NCBI GenBank assembly: GCA_019247975.1
Contig: JAFBAD010000247.1
Location: 1 to 11,889 of the forward strand
Direction of reading: 5' to 3'
Source: Acidimicrobiia bacterium
GTDB taxonomy: Bacteria; Actinomycetota; Acidimicrobiia; Acidimicrobiales; Iamiaceae
DNA: 11,889 nucleotides
Part shown: one piece after another, positions 6,505 through 11,889 of the stretch
Position numbering within the stretch: the stretch's first letter is position 1
Layout: the number at the start of each line of letters is the position of its first letter
Notes under the pieces: model-generated
The model's input: only the letters and a program-made list of their open reading frames with translations
The model's database searches: none
What the model was told of the DNA's origin: nothing
Made by a program: the position numbers and the translations under genes

Positions 6505-7542
6505 ATGGTCTCCGACGAGCGGCTCGCCGCGCTCCCCAAGGTCGAGCTGCACCTGCACCTCGAGGGCTCGCTCCGTCCGCGGACCGTGCTCGCGCTGGCC
6601 GAGAGGAACGGGGTGGACATCGGGTGCTCCACCGAGGAGGAGCTGACCGCCCGCTACCGCTTCGATGACTTCCTCCACTTCATCGCGCTCTTCCGGGCGG
6701 GGCTGTCGGTGCTGCACACACCCGACGACTACGTGGCGGTCGCCGATGCGTTGACCGACGAGCTCGCGGCGCAACAGGTCCGGCACGCCGAGATCACCAC
6801 CACACCGTTCCACCCGCTGCGGCGGCTCGGCTTCAGCGTGGCCGACTACGCCGGCGCGCTCGACGAGGCGCAACGCCACGCGGCGGAGAAGGACGTGTCG
6901 ATCGTCTGGATCCCGGACATCTCCCGCGGTGACGAGCTCCCCGACGACATGCTCACCACCGGGCTGCTCGATGGCCCGCACTGCCCGGTCGGCGCGGTCG
7001 CGCTGGGCATCGGCGGGCCGGAGGCCGAGTGGCCGGCCGAGCTGTTCGCGGACGCCTTCGCCCGCGCGAGGGCCGCCGGCTTCCCCGCGGTCGTGCACGC
7101 CGGTGAGGCGGCCGGCCCCGAGAGCGTGCGCGCCGCGCTCGACGTGCTGCACGCATCGCGCATCGGCCACGGCGTGCGGGCGATGGAGGACCCGGCGCTG
7201 GTCGCCCGCCTCGCCGAGGAACAGATCCCGATCGAGGTGTCGCCCACGTCCAACGTGCTGCTCATCCCGCACGTCGCCCCCAGCATCGAGGCGCACCCGA
7301 TCGGAGCGATGGTCGCCGCCGGGCTGAACGTGTCGGTCAACACCGACGACCCGGGCCTCTTCTCCTCCGACCTCAGCCGCGAGCTCCGCCTGGTGAGCGA
7401 GCACCACGACTTCGATGAGGCTGCGCTCGCCGCCGCACAGGCACGGGCGATCGATGCGTCGTACGCATCGGACGCGCTGAAGGCTCGGGTCCACACGGAG
7501 ATCGATGCGTGGTTGGAGGGTGGAAACTCGGGCCCCTCCTGA
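6505..7542 (+). CDS. Adenosine deaminase-family amidohydrolase (substrate uncertain)
   Basis: This 345-residue metal-dependent deaminase has the adenosine/AMP deaminase fold. The metal site is HLH (H16, H18) in VELHLHLEGSLRP, H198 in HAGE (198-201) and D281 in NTDDP. E201 is the expected proton shuttle and H222 in RIGHG the second catalytic histidine. Two segments differ from classical adenosine deaminase: GIGGPE (168-173) replaces the usual GxDLAGDE-type stretch, and SPTSN (246-250) replaces CPTSN. These point to a sub-branch, possibly one acting on adenine or aminodeoxyfutalosine (menaquinone pathway) rather than adenosine, but this is inference. No clear ribosome binding site precedes ATG 6505. 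An alternative ATG at 6448, with AGGGAAG six bases upstream, would add 19 residues not expected for the family. The next gene starts 13 bases after its stop. Confidence 0.9.
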   Translation: MVSDERLAALPKVELHLHLEGSLRPRTVLALAERNGVDIGCSTEEELTARYRFDDFLHFIALFRAGLSVLHTPDDYVAVADALTDELAAQQVRHAEITTTPFHPLRRLGFSVADYAGALDEAQRHAAEKDVSIVWIPDISRGDELPDDMLTTGLLDGPHCPVGAVALGIGGPEAEWPAELFADAFARARAAGFPAVVHAGEAAGPESVRAALDVLHASRIGHGVRAMEDPALVARLAEEQIPIEVSPTSNVLLIPHVAPSIEAHPIGAMVAAGLNVSVNTDDPGLFSSDLSRELRLVSEHHDFDEAALAAAQARAIDASYASDALKARVHTEIDAWLEGGNSGPS

Positions 7543-7555
7543 TCGACTGGGGGCC

Positions 7556-8533
7556 ATGACCCGCCTCGGCTACCAGATCCCGAACTTCTCCTATCCCGAC
7601 GTCGGCCCGGACAAGCTCTTCGACGCGATCGCTGCGCAGGCACGAGAGGCCGAAGGGTCCGGCTTCGACACCGTCCTCGTCATGGACCACTTCTTCCAGC
7701 TGCCGATGCTCGGTGAGCCACAGGAGCCGATGATCGAGTGCTACTCGTTGCTGTCGGGCCTGGCCCGGGAGACGTCGGACGTCCGCCTCAGCGCGCTGGT
7801 CACCGGCAACACCTACCGGAACCCGGCGGTGCTCGCGAAGACGGTGACCGCGCTCGACATCGTCTCGGGTGGCCGGGCGCAGCTCGGCATCGGCGCCGGT
7901 TGGTACGAGCTCGAGCACGACGCGTTCGGCATCGAGTTCGGCACCTTCACCGATCGCTTCGAGAAGCTCGAGGAGGCGCTGCAGATCGTCCTGCCGATGC
8001 TGCTGGGCGAGACGGTCACCTTCAGCGGCAAGCACTACCAGGCCGCGGACGCGTTCAACTCCCCGCCGCCCGCCTCGCGCATCCCGGTGATGATCGGCGG
8101 CGCCGGTGAGCGCAAGACCCTGCGCCTCGCGGCGAAGTACGCCGACGAGTCGAACCTCATCTGCGGCGCCGACGAGCTCCCCCGCAAGCTGGACGTGCTC
8201 GCCGAGCACTGCGAGCGGGAGGGTCGCGACCGCAGCGAGATCACCGTGTCGTTCCAGCGCAACGCGTGCATCGCCCCGACCATGGAGCAGGCCCAGGCCG
8301 AGCTCGACGCCTACCTCGCCTTCCAGGGCCGCGACCGCTCGAAGGACGCGTTCCTCGACATGTACCTGTCGCGCTCGCTCGTGGGCGACCCCGACACGGT
8401 CGGCGCCCAGCTGGCGGACGAGCTCGCCACCGGCATCGACGGGTTCACCATCAACTGCCCGTTCAACGGCCACATCCCCGAGCGGGTCGCGCTGCTCGGC
8501 GAGACGGCGTCGAAGGTCGTCGCTTCGTCCTAG
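7556..8533 (+). CDS. LLM-class F420-dependent oxidoreductase
   Basis: This 325-residue luciferase-like monooxygenase-family TIM barrel is of the F420-using actinobacterial type. It opens with LGYQIPNFSYPDV, followed by the helix AAQAREAEGSGFDTVLVMDH (residues about 26-45). The signature LDIVSGGRAQLGIGAGWYELEHDAFGIEF lies near 101-129. PPPASRIPVMIGGAGERKTLRLAAKYAD (about 169-196) supplies the phosphate-binding part of the cofactor site. It lacks a signal peptide. The pattern looks like the TIGR03560-type subgroup, from memory. Such enzymes transfer hydride between F420 and varied organic substrates, and the substrate here is unknown. ATG 7556 fits the family start. GGGGG lies very close upstream (7549-7553), so initiation may depend on the deaminase gene ending 13 bases earlier. 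Its stop overlaps the GH13 stop. Confidence 0.93.
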   Translation: MTRLGYQIPNFSYPDVGPDKLFDAIAAQAREAEGSGFDTVLVMDHFFQLPMLGEPQEPMIECYSLLSGLARETSDVRLSALVTGNTYRNPAVLAKTVTALDIVSGGRAQLGIGAGWYELEHDAFGIEFGTFTDRFEKLEEALQIVLPMLLGETVTFSGKHYQAADAFNSPPPASRIPVMIGGAGERKTLRLAAKYADESNLICGADELPRKLDVLAEHCEREGRDRSEITVSFQRNACIAPTMEQAQAELDAYLAFQGRDRSKDAFLDMYLSRSLVGDPDTVGAQLADELATGIDGFTINCPFNGHIPERVALLGETASKVVASS

Positions 8534-10188
8534 CGGGTGGCCACCCGATCGCCGATCGTGCGGCGCAGACGGATCCAGCGGTAGCCGTAGCCGGCCAGCT
8601 CGAGCCCTTCGAGCTGGCCGGAGGCGGGCGCGTAGTCGCGGTCGCCGAAGACGTCGATCGGGTCGCCGTCCTGCGCCTCCTGCGGACCGAGGTCGATGGT
8701 CCGCTTGGTCGGTCCGAGGTTCGTCAGCGCGAGCATGGCGCCGGACGGGGCGGCGCGCACGAGCGCGAGCACGTCGCGGTGGCCGGTGTCGACGTACTGG
8801 CAGTCGCCGGTGCCGAACTCCACGCACTCGCGCAGCGTGAGGATCGCCCGTTGGAACCACGCCAGCAGCGACGACGCGTCGCGCTGCTGGTCCTCGACGT
8901 TCACCGCCGGGTAGCCGAAGTCGCCGGTGCTGATCACCGGCCGGACGAGGTCCCGCTTGCGGCGGGCGGCCGAGAACCCGGCGTTCGGCGCGTCGGCCCA
9001 CTGCATCGGGGTGCGGATCGCGTTGCGCTCGGGCAGCGCGAGGTCGTCGCCCATCCCGATCTCCTCGCCGTAGCGGATGACCGGCGTGCCCGGCAGGGAG
9101 AACTGCAGCGCGTACGCCATCTCGAGCCGCTTGCGGTCGTTGCCGAGCATCGGCGCGAGCCGCCGGCGGATGCCCCGGCCGTAGAGCTGCATGTCCGGGT
9201 CCGGTCCGAACGCCGCGAAGACCTCTTCCTGTTCGCGACCGACCAGGCGGCCGAGGTCGACCTCGTCGTGGTTGCGCATGAACGTGGCCCACTGGCATCC
9301 GTGGGGCAGTGCGGGCATCTCGCCGAGGGCCTGGATGATCGGGGCGACGTCGCTGCGGGCGAGCGCGAGGAAGGTGCGCTGGTTCAGCAGGAAGTTGAAG
9401 AGCATCGGCAGCCTGAGGCCGTCGCCGAAGTACTCGGTCAACTGGTGCGGCTCGACGTTCGCCTCCGCGAGCACGACGGCGTCACCGCGGCGCCACGACA
9501 GCTGGCGATGGAACTGGCCGAGCCAGTCGAAGTCCTGCCGGGGGTTCGGGTCGTCGGGGACGGTCAGCTCGATGATGAACGGCGCGGCGTCGAGGCGGAA
9601 GCCGCTCACCCCGAGCTGCAACCAGAACCCGATGATCTTGTCGACCTCCCGGCGCACCTCAGGGTTCGCCATGTTGAGGTCCGGCTGGAAGTCGTAGAAG
9701 CGGTGGAAGTACCACTCGCCCGCTTCCTCGTCGAAGCTCCAGGTCGAGTCCTGGTACCCGGGGAAGACCATCCCCTGCCGCAGGTCGGACGGCTCGTCCT
9801 TCGCCCACACGTACCAGTCGCGATACGGCGAGTCGGGGTCGGAGCGGGCGGACCGGAACCAGGGGTGCTCGTCAGAGGTGTGGTTCACGACGAGGTCGAT
9901 CATCACCCTGATGCCGCGGTCGCCGGCGGCGTGCACGAGCTCGACGAAGTCGCCGAGGGTGCCGAGTGACGGGCGGACGCCGTAGTAGTCGGTGATGTCG
10001 TAGCCGTCGTCGCGCTCGGGGCTCGGGTGGATCGGGTTCAGCCAGACGCAGGTGGCCCCGAGTCGGGCGATGTGGTCGAGGCGGGCGATCAGGCCGCGCA
10101 GGTCGCCGATGCCGTCGCCGTCGGAGTCCTGGAACGTGTCGACGTCAACGCAGTAGATGACGGCCTCGCGGAACCAGTAGTCGGCCAC
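8530..10188 (-). CDS. GH13 alpha-amylase-family enzyme, trehalose synthase-like
   Basis: This 552-residue cytoplasmic enzyme has no signal peptide. The GH13 barrel opens with an aspartate-rich calcium-type loop, DSDGDGIGDL (21-30). Conserved region I is DLVVNHTSDEHPWF (98-111). The nucleophile is D200 in GFRLDAAP, the acid/base E242 in AEANVEP, and the transition-state aspartate D308 in MRNHDEVDLGRL. The stretch GIRRRLAPML (339-348) and FSLPGTPVIRYGEEIGMGDDL (363-383), ending in RTPMQW, resemble trehalose synthases (maltose-trehalose isomerase). Domain C follows to the end. The length fits TreS without a maltokinase fusion. A glucosidase or transglucosylase role remains possible. GTG 10188 has AGGCGGG five bases upstream. 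The TAG stop shares CTAG with the oxidoreductase stop. Confidence 0.92.
   Translation of the reverse strand: MADYWFREAVIYCVDVDTFQDSDGDGIGDLRGLIARLDHIARLGATCVWLNPIHPSPERDDGYDITDYYGVRPSLGTLGDFVELVHAAGDRGIRVMIDLVVNHTSDEHPWFRSARSDPDSPYRDWYVWAKDEPSDLRQGMVFPGYQDSTWSFDEEAGEWYFHRFYDFQPDLNMANPEVRREVDKIIGFWLQLGVSGFRLDAAPFIIELTVPDDPNPRQDFDWLGQFHRQLSWRRGDAVVLAEANVEPHQLTEYFGDGLRLPMLFNFLLNQRTFLALARSDVAPIIQALGEMPALPHGCQWATFMRNHDEVDLGRLVGREQEEVFAAFGPDPDMQLYGRGIRRRLAPMLGNDRKRLEMAYALQFSLPGTPVIRYGEEIGMGDDLALPERNAIRTPMQWADAPNAGFSAARRKRDLVRPVISTGDFGYPAVNVEDQQRDASSLLAWFQRAILTLRECVEFGTGDCQYVDTGHRDVLALVRAAPSGAMLALTNLGPTKRTIDLGPQEAQDGDPIDVFGDRDYAPASGQLEGLELAGYGYRWIRLRRTIGDRVATR
8591..8621. terminator. 13-bp inverted repeat inside the GH13 3' end, possible terminator
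   Basis: Perfect 13-bp arms, CCGGCCAGCTCGA (8591-8603) and its complement (8609-8621), enclose the 5-base loop GCCCT. The repeat lies 58 bases past the stop of the oxidoreductase gene, inside the last part of the convergent GH13 gene, where it encodes SGQLEGLELAG. Because the two genes overlap at their stops and leave no intergenic DNA, a + strand terminator would have to lie in this coding region. No U-tract follows. It could instead be a by-product of the repeated Leu-Glu and Gly/Ala codons. Confidence 0.4.
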
Positions 10189-10203
10189 CGCGGCCCGCCT
10201 ACC

Positions 10204-10235
10204 CGTCGACCCAGCTGGGAAGACGTGGGTCGACG
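10204..10235. promoter_or_regulatory. 10-bp dyad upstream of the GH13 gene
   Basis: Perfect arms CGTCGACCCA (10204-10213) and TGGGTCGACG (10226-10235) are separated by 12 bases. A second perfect palindrome, CCCAGCTGGG (10210-10219), overlaps the left arm, so as RNA the two structures would compete. The dyad begins 16 bases before the GH13 start codon on the - strand, just outside its ribosome binding site. It could be an operator for a sugar-responsive repressor or a 5'-leader hairpin. The sequence alone does not choose. Confidence 0.45.
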
Positions 10236-10313
10236 ACGACGTCGCGCCGCGATGCCCGACTGCACGTGGCCCTGCGAGCCGGCGGCCTGCGTGCGTAGCA
10301 TCCGGCCTCGGCC

Positions 10314-10329
10314 GCGCATCGAGATGCGC
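10314..10329. promoter_or_regulatory. Operator-like dyad upstream of the second VOC gene
   Basis: GCGCATC-GA-GATGCGC is a 16-base dyad with perfect 7-base arms, ending 21 bases before the VOC start at 10351. The 2-base centre cannot form a stable RNA loop, so a DNA-binding site for a dimeric regulator is the better reading. No convincing -35/-10 pair could be placed around it. It lies in the same 162-base divergent region as the 10204-10235 dyad but has an unrelated sequence. Confidence 0.35.
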
Positions 10330-10350
10330 ACAACTGAACGGGACCGGTCC

Positions 10351-10716
10351 ATGGCGGTCGAGCTGAACCACACGATCGTGCACGTGCGGAACCAGCAGGA
10401 GTCGGCCGAGTTCGTGGCCGACATCCTCGGCCTCGAGCCCGAACCGAGATGGGGGCCGTTCCTGCCGGTGCAGTTGGCCAACCACGTGGCGCTCGACTTC
10501 ATGGACCACCCGGACCCACCGATGCAGCACTACGCGTTCAAGCTCTCGGGCGACGAGTGGGAGGCGGCCCGCCGGCGGCTGCTCGACCGCCACGTCCCCA
10601 CCTGGGGAGACCCCCACATGAGCGAGCCCGGTGGGGTCTACGAGGTCGGCGGCGAGAAGGGCACCTACTTCCAGGAGCCGAGCGGCCACCTGCTCGAGAT
10701 CATCACCGACGCGTAG
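10351..10716 (+). CDS. VOC-family protein (second, distinct copy)
   Basis: This 121-residue VOC protein opens with LNHTIVHVRNQQESAEFVADILGL, the usual first beta-alpha unit. It continues with VALDFMDH, the second-repeat strand HYAFKLSGDEWEAARRRL, and ends GTYFQEPSGHLLEIITDA. Candidate metal ligands are H7, H60 and E116; the position matching the second ligand is D49 or H53 and is less certain. It is only distantly similar to the VOC protein encoded at 6054-6449, so this is not a recent duplication. ATG 10351 begins the fold directly and has a weak CGGGA seven bases upstream. ATG 10324 would add nine polar residues. The gene is divergent from the GH13 gene and convergent with the lipid-kinase gene. 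The substrate is unknown. Confidence 0.9.
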   Translation: MAVELNHTIVHVRNQQESAEFVADILGLEPEPRWGPFLPVQLANHVALDFMDHPDPPMQHYAFKLSGDEWEAARRRLLDRHVPTWGDPHMSEPGGVYEVGGEKGTYFQEPSGHLLEIITDA

Positions 10717-10751
10717 CCGGCGGCACCGTCGGGCTCCATCGGGATCTCGGC

Positions 10752-10787
10752 GCCCGCAGCGTGGTGCTTCGGCTCGTTCACGCCGGG
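10752..10787 (+). terminator. Weak bulged hairpin between the VOC and lipid-kinase genes
   Basis: Downstream of the VOC stop, GCCCG-CA-GCGTG can pair with CACGC-CGGGC across about 15 loop bases, giving a 10-bp stem with a 2-base bulge. It overlaps the last codons of the convergent kinase gene. No U-tract is present. It is a plausible but weak terminator. Confidence 0.22.
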
Positions 10788-11680
10788 CGGCTGACCCGCA
10801 CCCCCAGCGCGCCCTTGCGGCAGCGGTAGTGGAGCGGTGACCTGAGGGAGGCGACCTCGCCGTCGAGGGCGACGGTGACGCGGTGACCATGGGCGTCGAT
10901 CGTCAGCTCCGACGCGCAGTGCTCCTCGAGCTCGGGGACATCTGTGGCGCCGCGCAGGATCGCCTTCGCCCCGACGAGGAGCAGCTTCCGGCGCGTCGCG
11001 GCGCGGGCGACGTAGAGGCAGAGCTCTCCCCCGTCGAGGTCCGACCGATCCCCCACGCCGCCCGGGCCGACCTCGTAGCGGCCGTTGCCGATGAAGACGA
11101 ACGGCGAGCGCAGCGCCGCGTCGTACCCGTCGGCCCGGATGTGCAGCCGGCGCATCGGGAAGCGACGCAGGACCCGCCACGCCGCGACCGGCACGGCGCG
11201 GACCTTGCCCCACCCCCGCTGGTCACGGATGCGGTCGCGCACCGCCACCATCTCCGGGTACACACCGAGCGACGAGTTGTTCACGAAGCAGCGGCCGTTG
11301 ACCTCGACGACGTCGACGTGTGTCGTCGTGCCGTCGACGATCGCGGCGGCCGCCTCCTCCACGTCGAGGGGGATGCCGAGGTCCTTGGCGAAGTGGTTGA
11401 ACGTGCCGAGGGCCAGCACCCCGAGCGGGGTGTCGCGCTCGGCGAGGACCGCAGCCGCGGTGCCGAGCGAGCCGTCACCTCCCGCGACGACGACCACGTC
11501 GGGCTGCTCGTCGGCCGCCTTCCCGATCGCGTCTTCCAGGTCGTCGCCCTGGACGAACTCGATGTCGCAGGAGGCACCGGTGGCGTCGAAGGCCTTGCTG
11601 ATCTCGTCGCACTGCTCGCGGGTCGCGTCGTCGTCGACCGATCCCGCACCGCAGTTGACGATCACTCGGACATGCGTCAC
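10778..11680 (-). CDS. Diacylglycerol kinase-family (YegS/LCB5-like) lipid kinase
   Basis: This 300-residue protein has the diacylglycerol/sphingosine kinase catalytic fold. The nucleotide-binding motif GGDGS is at residues 67-71 within VVVVAGGDGSLGTAA. The second motif, LGTFNHFAKDLGIP (91-104), has His where most family members have Asp in the NDFA stretch. The C-terminal beta-sandwich includes FVNNSSLGVYPEMV (132-145) and the conserved VALDGE (270-275). It would phosphorylate a lipid alcohol such as diacylglycerol at the membrane surface; the substrate is not determined. The GTG start at 11680 overlaps the PAP2 stop as GTGA. That overlap decides the start, since no good ribosome binding site is visible and a GTG 30 bases upstream is also in frame. 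It is co-transcribed with the phosphatase. Confidence 0.92.
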   Translation of the reverse strand: MTHVRVIVNCGAGSVDDDATREQCDEISKAFDATGASCDIEFVQGDDLEDAIGKAADEQPDVVVVAGGDGSLGTAAAVLAERDTPLGVLALGTFNHFAKDLGIPLDVEEAAAAIVDGTTTHVDVVEVNGRCFVNNSSLGVYPEMVAVRDRIRDQRGWGKVRAVPVAAWRVLRRFPMRRLHIRADGYDAALRSPFVFIGNGRYEVGPGGVGDRSDLDGGELCLYVARAATRRKLLLVGAKAILRGATDVPELEEHCASELTIDAHGHRVTVALDGEVASLRSPLHYRCRKGALGVRVSRPA

Positions 11681-11889
11681 GGAGGTGACTCTGCCTCGTG
11701 TCTCGCCCACGCCTCGAATGCGGCAACGGCGGCGAACAGCCACGCCAGGCCGAGCACGTAGCCCGCGATCACGTCGCTCAGGAAGTGGACGCCGAGCATC
11801 AGGCGCGACACGCCGATCGCGAGCACGAGCACGATGACGACGGGCCACAGCCACCGCCGGACGCGCACCGACAGCACCGGGTGGAGCGC
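11677..11889 (-). CDS. PAP2-family phosphatase, C-terminal part (partial)
   Basis: The last 70 residues of a membrane phosphatase run in from the right edge and end at TGA 11677-11679. The third PAP2 signature is clear: SRLMLGVHFLSD matches SR-x5-H-x3-D, holding the catalytic histidine and its aspartate. It lies between a hydrophobic span (WPVVIVLVLAIGV) and a final span (IAGYVLGLAWLFAAVAAF). The KxxxxxxRP and PSGH motifs should be in the missing 5' part. Family members dephosphorylate lipid phosphates such as phosphatidate or phosphatidylglycerol phosphate, or undecaprenyl diphosphate. The frame is open to the window end; the GTG at 11877 is only an internal valine. It overlaps the lipid-kinase start by 4 bases. 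Confidence 0.9.
   Translation of the reverse strand, partial: ALHPVLSVRVRRWLWPVVIVLVLAIGVSRLMLGVHFLSDVIAGYVLGLAWLFAAVAAFEAWARHEAESPP

Noticed and set aside
7447..7513. Repeated ATCGATGCGT and a GATGCG-TCGTA-CGCATC dyad in the deaminase 3' end
   Set aside because: The repeats encode Ile-Asp-Ala in two separate helices (AIDASYAS and EIDAWLE) and are explained by codon reuse. Nothing else suggests a functional element.
8477..8498. CCGAGC/GCTCGG inverted repeat in the oxidoreductase 3' end as a terminator for the GH13 transcript
   Set aside because: A 6-bp stem with a 10-base loop is too weak and too frequent in this base composition to claim.
8266..9969. A 567-codon + strand frame opposite the GH13 gene
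   Set aside because: It mirrors the GH13 coding frame, and the GH13 protein has its full catalytic set. The + translation is Arg/Val/Glu-rich without a recognisable fold.
6054..10716. The two VOC genes as a recent duplication
   Set aside because: They share only the general fold pattern; lengths, metal-ligand spacing and most residues differ.
1..11889. A new multi-gene defence, mobile or biosynthetic system
   Set aside because: The genes belong to housekeeping or widespread families, base and codon use looks uniform, and no integrase, transposase, helicase, nuclease, toxin or repeat array is present.

Overview
The window is ordinary-looking, gene-dense chromosome from a high-GC actinobacterium. 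An F420-type luciferase-like oxidoreductase, frequent GTG starts, 4-base GTGA overlaps, a conserved DPWARP-type hypothetical protein and strong G/C at third codon positions all fit Actinobacteria. An acidimicrobial relative is plausible but not provable from this sequence. No RNA gene, insertion sequence, phage gene, CRISPR array or toxin-antitoxin pair is visible. The longest gene-free stretch is about 162 bases.

Bases 1-5996 form a + strand run: the 3' tail of an unidentified gene, a conserved hypothetical coupled to it by GTGA, a class I SAM methyltransferase, a YihY-type membrane protein, a small membrane protein coupled to it by TGATG, a large membrane-bound GGDEF-EAL protein with two PAS domains, and a YbhB-type PEBP protein. 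The run ends at an 18-bp perfect hairpin that fits a bidirectional terminator. A VOC protein runs toward it from the other strand.

Bases 6448-8533 hold an adenosine-deaminase-family enzyme and an F420-type oxidoreductase, both on +. They meet a TreS-like GH13 enzyme (-) tail to tail with zero spacing: the two stop codons share the tetranucleotide CTAG. A 13-bp perfect inverted repeat inside the end of the GH13 gene may terminate the oxidoreductase transcript. The 162-bp divergent region between the GH13 gene and a second VOC gene carries two dyads that look like operators or hairpins. The right edge holds a lipid-kinase-like gene (-) overlapped by 4 bases with the end of a PAP2 phosphatase. 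These two modules are known as single fused proteins in other actinobacteria.

The neighbours do not make up one obvious pathway, and I found no convincing previously undescribed multi-gene system. The items most worth checking are the composite c-di-GMP enzyme with an unnamed membrane sensor, the deaminase with altered substrate motifs, the split PAP2/kinase pair, the coding-embedded hairpin, and the dyads in the GH13/VOC divergent region.
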